Shown here in pieces: positions 25,913-26,262 of a stretch of 26,262 bases of DNA; the first letter of the stretch is position 1, and every line of letters starts with the position of its first letter. A program made the translations under genes and the position numbers. The stretch is taken from assembly GCA_027578815.1 (NCBI GenBank), contig JANBTH010000215.1, positions 1 through 26,262 of the forward strand. Reading direction: 5' to 3'. The notes under the pieces were generated by a model, which was not told the DNA's origin, did not search any database, and worked only from the letters and a program-made list of their open reading frames with translations. Source of the stretch: Coemansia sp. RSA 1804. Lineage: Eukaryota; Kickxellomycota; Kickxellomycetes; Kickxellales; Kickxellaceae.

Positions 25913-26262
25913 ATGTCCGCCAACCTTGTTCTTCGTGGTACCCTTGTCGGTGCGTATCCCAGCTTCACTGTTCTTTGATTTGGATCTGGCGAATCTTGTT
26001 TTGTGAGCAAGCAGATTCGGCGGTTACTTGCTGCTGAGCCAAAGGTCCGCCAGACCGGTAGCCTCGCAATAGCTCAAATGCGCCTTGTTGACATGTATTT
26101 TTACTAAACATCATATCCGTGTGTTTTTGACTTATTTTCCTGGCTGTGTCCGTCTTTCGCTTTCCTTTACGACTGTTTGATTTTGTGCCAGATCTCTAGG
26201 CCACAGCGGTGAGATCACTGCTCTTGCCACCTCTGTCGAGAACCCCGACATTCTTGTCTCTG
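25913..26262 (+). CDS. cpc2: RACK1/Asc1/Cpc2 WD-repeat ribosomal protein, 5' part (runs off the right edge)
   Basis: Exon 1 (25913-25949) joined to exon 2 (26200-26262 and beyond) begins MSANLVLRGTLVGHSGEITA and continues with LATSVENPDILVS. This is the start of the first WD40 blade of RACK1 (compare the family pattern LRGTLxGHxGWVTxIAT). RACK1 is a seven-bladed propeller on the 40S subunit head that links translation to kinase signalling. Only the first 33 residues are in the window. The splice falls within a Gly codon (G|GC) just before the first His of the blade. Confidence 0.88.
25950..26199 (+). other. first intron of RACK1 (250 bp)
   Basis: The donor is GTC G|GTGCGT and the acceptor TCTCTAG|GCC. 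The central part (about 26000-26090) is GC-richer than both flanks and can form short hairpins: AGCAAG at 26006-26011 with CTTGCT at 26027-26032, and GGTC at 26044-26047 with GACC at 26053-26056. RACK1 introns host snoRNAs in yeast and animals, but no clear C/D boxes are present here. Confidence 0.8.

Noticed and set aside
25950..26199. Box C/D snoRNA in the RACK1 intron
   Set aside because: A CTGA occurs at 26034-26037, but no acceptable RTGATGA C box and no terminal stem could be found.

Overview
This window is nuclear DNA from a fungus. Two spliceosomal introns are directly visible, and the genes are eukaryotic housekeeping genes: COG complex, GPI anchor synthesis, Paf1 complex, Rab prenylation, peroxisomal ABC half-transporter, RACK1. 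They are compact, mostly intron-free and GC-rich in third codon positions, separated by short AT- or CT-rich gaps. That architecture suggests an intron-poor early-diverging fungus, for example the Kickxellomycotina-type zygomycetes. The lineage is an inference from gene style; no marker gene was compared.

Layout, left to right. Positions 1-650 hold unresolved coding-like sequence, probably the 3' end of a gene that starts outside the window. Next is a survivin/Bir1-type protein with two BIR domains (1209-2672). A 3-kb AT-rich stretch without a recognisable gene follows (2673-5756); it contains diverged copies of a non-coding repeat. Then come a deaminase-fold protein that lacks the catalytic glutamate (5757-6284) and, convergent with it, the Rab geranylgeranyltransferase alpha subunit (6432-7564, minus), whose first coding exon is only the ATG. 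Upstream on the same strand are a Slx8-like RING protein (7818-9026) and a two-transmembrane protein with two kinds of short tandem peptide repeat (9397-10551). A divergent promoter leads to COG8 (10874-13351), 3-hydroxyacyl-CoA dehydrogenase (13580-14464), a HemW/RSAD1-type radical SAM protein (14705-15907), a peroxisomal ABCD half-transporter (16471-18720) and an Apq12-like membrane protein (19114-19641), all on the plus strand. Convergent with these are an SRR1-domain protein (19756-20646), the GPI1/PIG-Q subunit (21040-23229) and, 69 bp upstream of GPI1, a small two-transmembrane ORF (23299-23583). The Paf1-complex subunit Leo1 is divergent from that (24020-25531). The first two exons of RACK1 (Asc1/Cpc2) run off the right edge.

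This is an ordinary eukaryotic gene neighbourhood. I see no operon, integrated element or defence island. There are loose themes: membrane and secretory traffic (COG8, Rab prenylation, GPI synthesis, Apq12) and fatty-acid metabolism (ABCD transporter, hydroxyacyl-CoA dehydrogenase). The gene order itself gives no proof of a joint system. The points most worth a second look are the deaminase that has kept its zinc ligands but lost the HAE glutamate, the very tight pair of the small membrane ORF and GPI1, the start-codon-only exon of the prenyltransferase gene, the peptide repeats in the 9.4-10.5 kb gene, and the diverged repeat copies at 3.3 and 4.1 kb.
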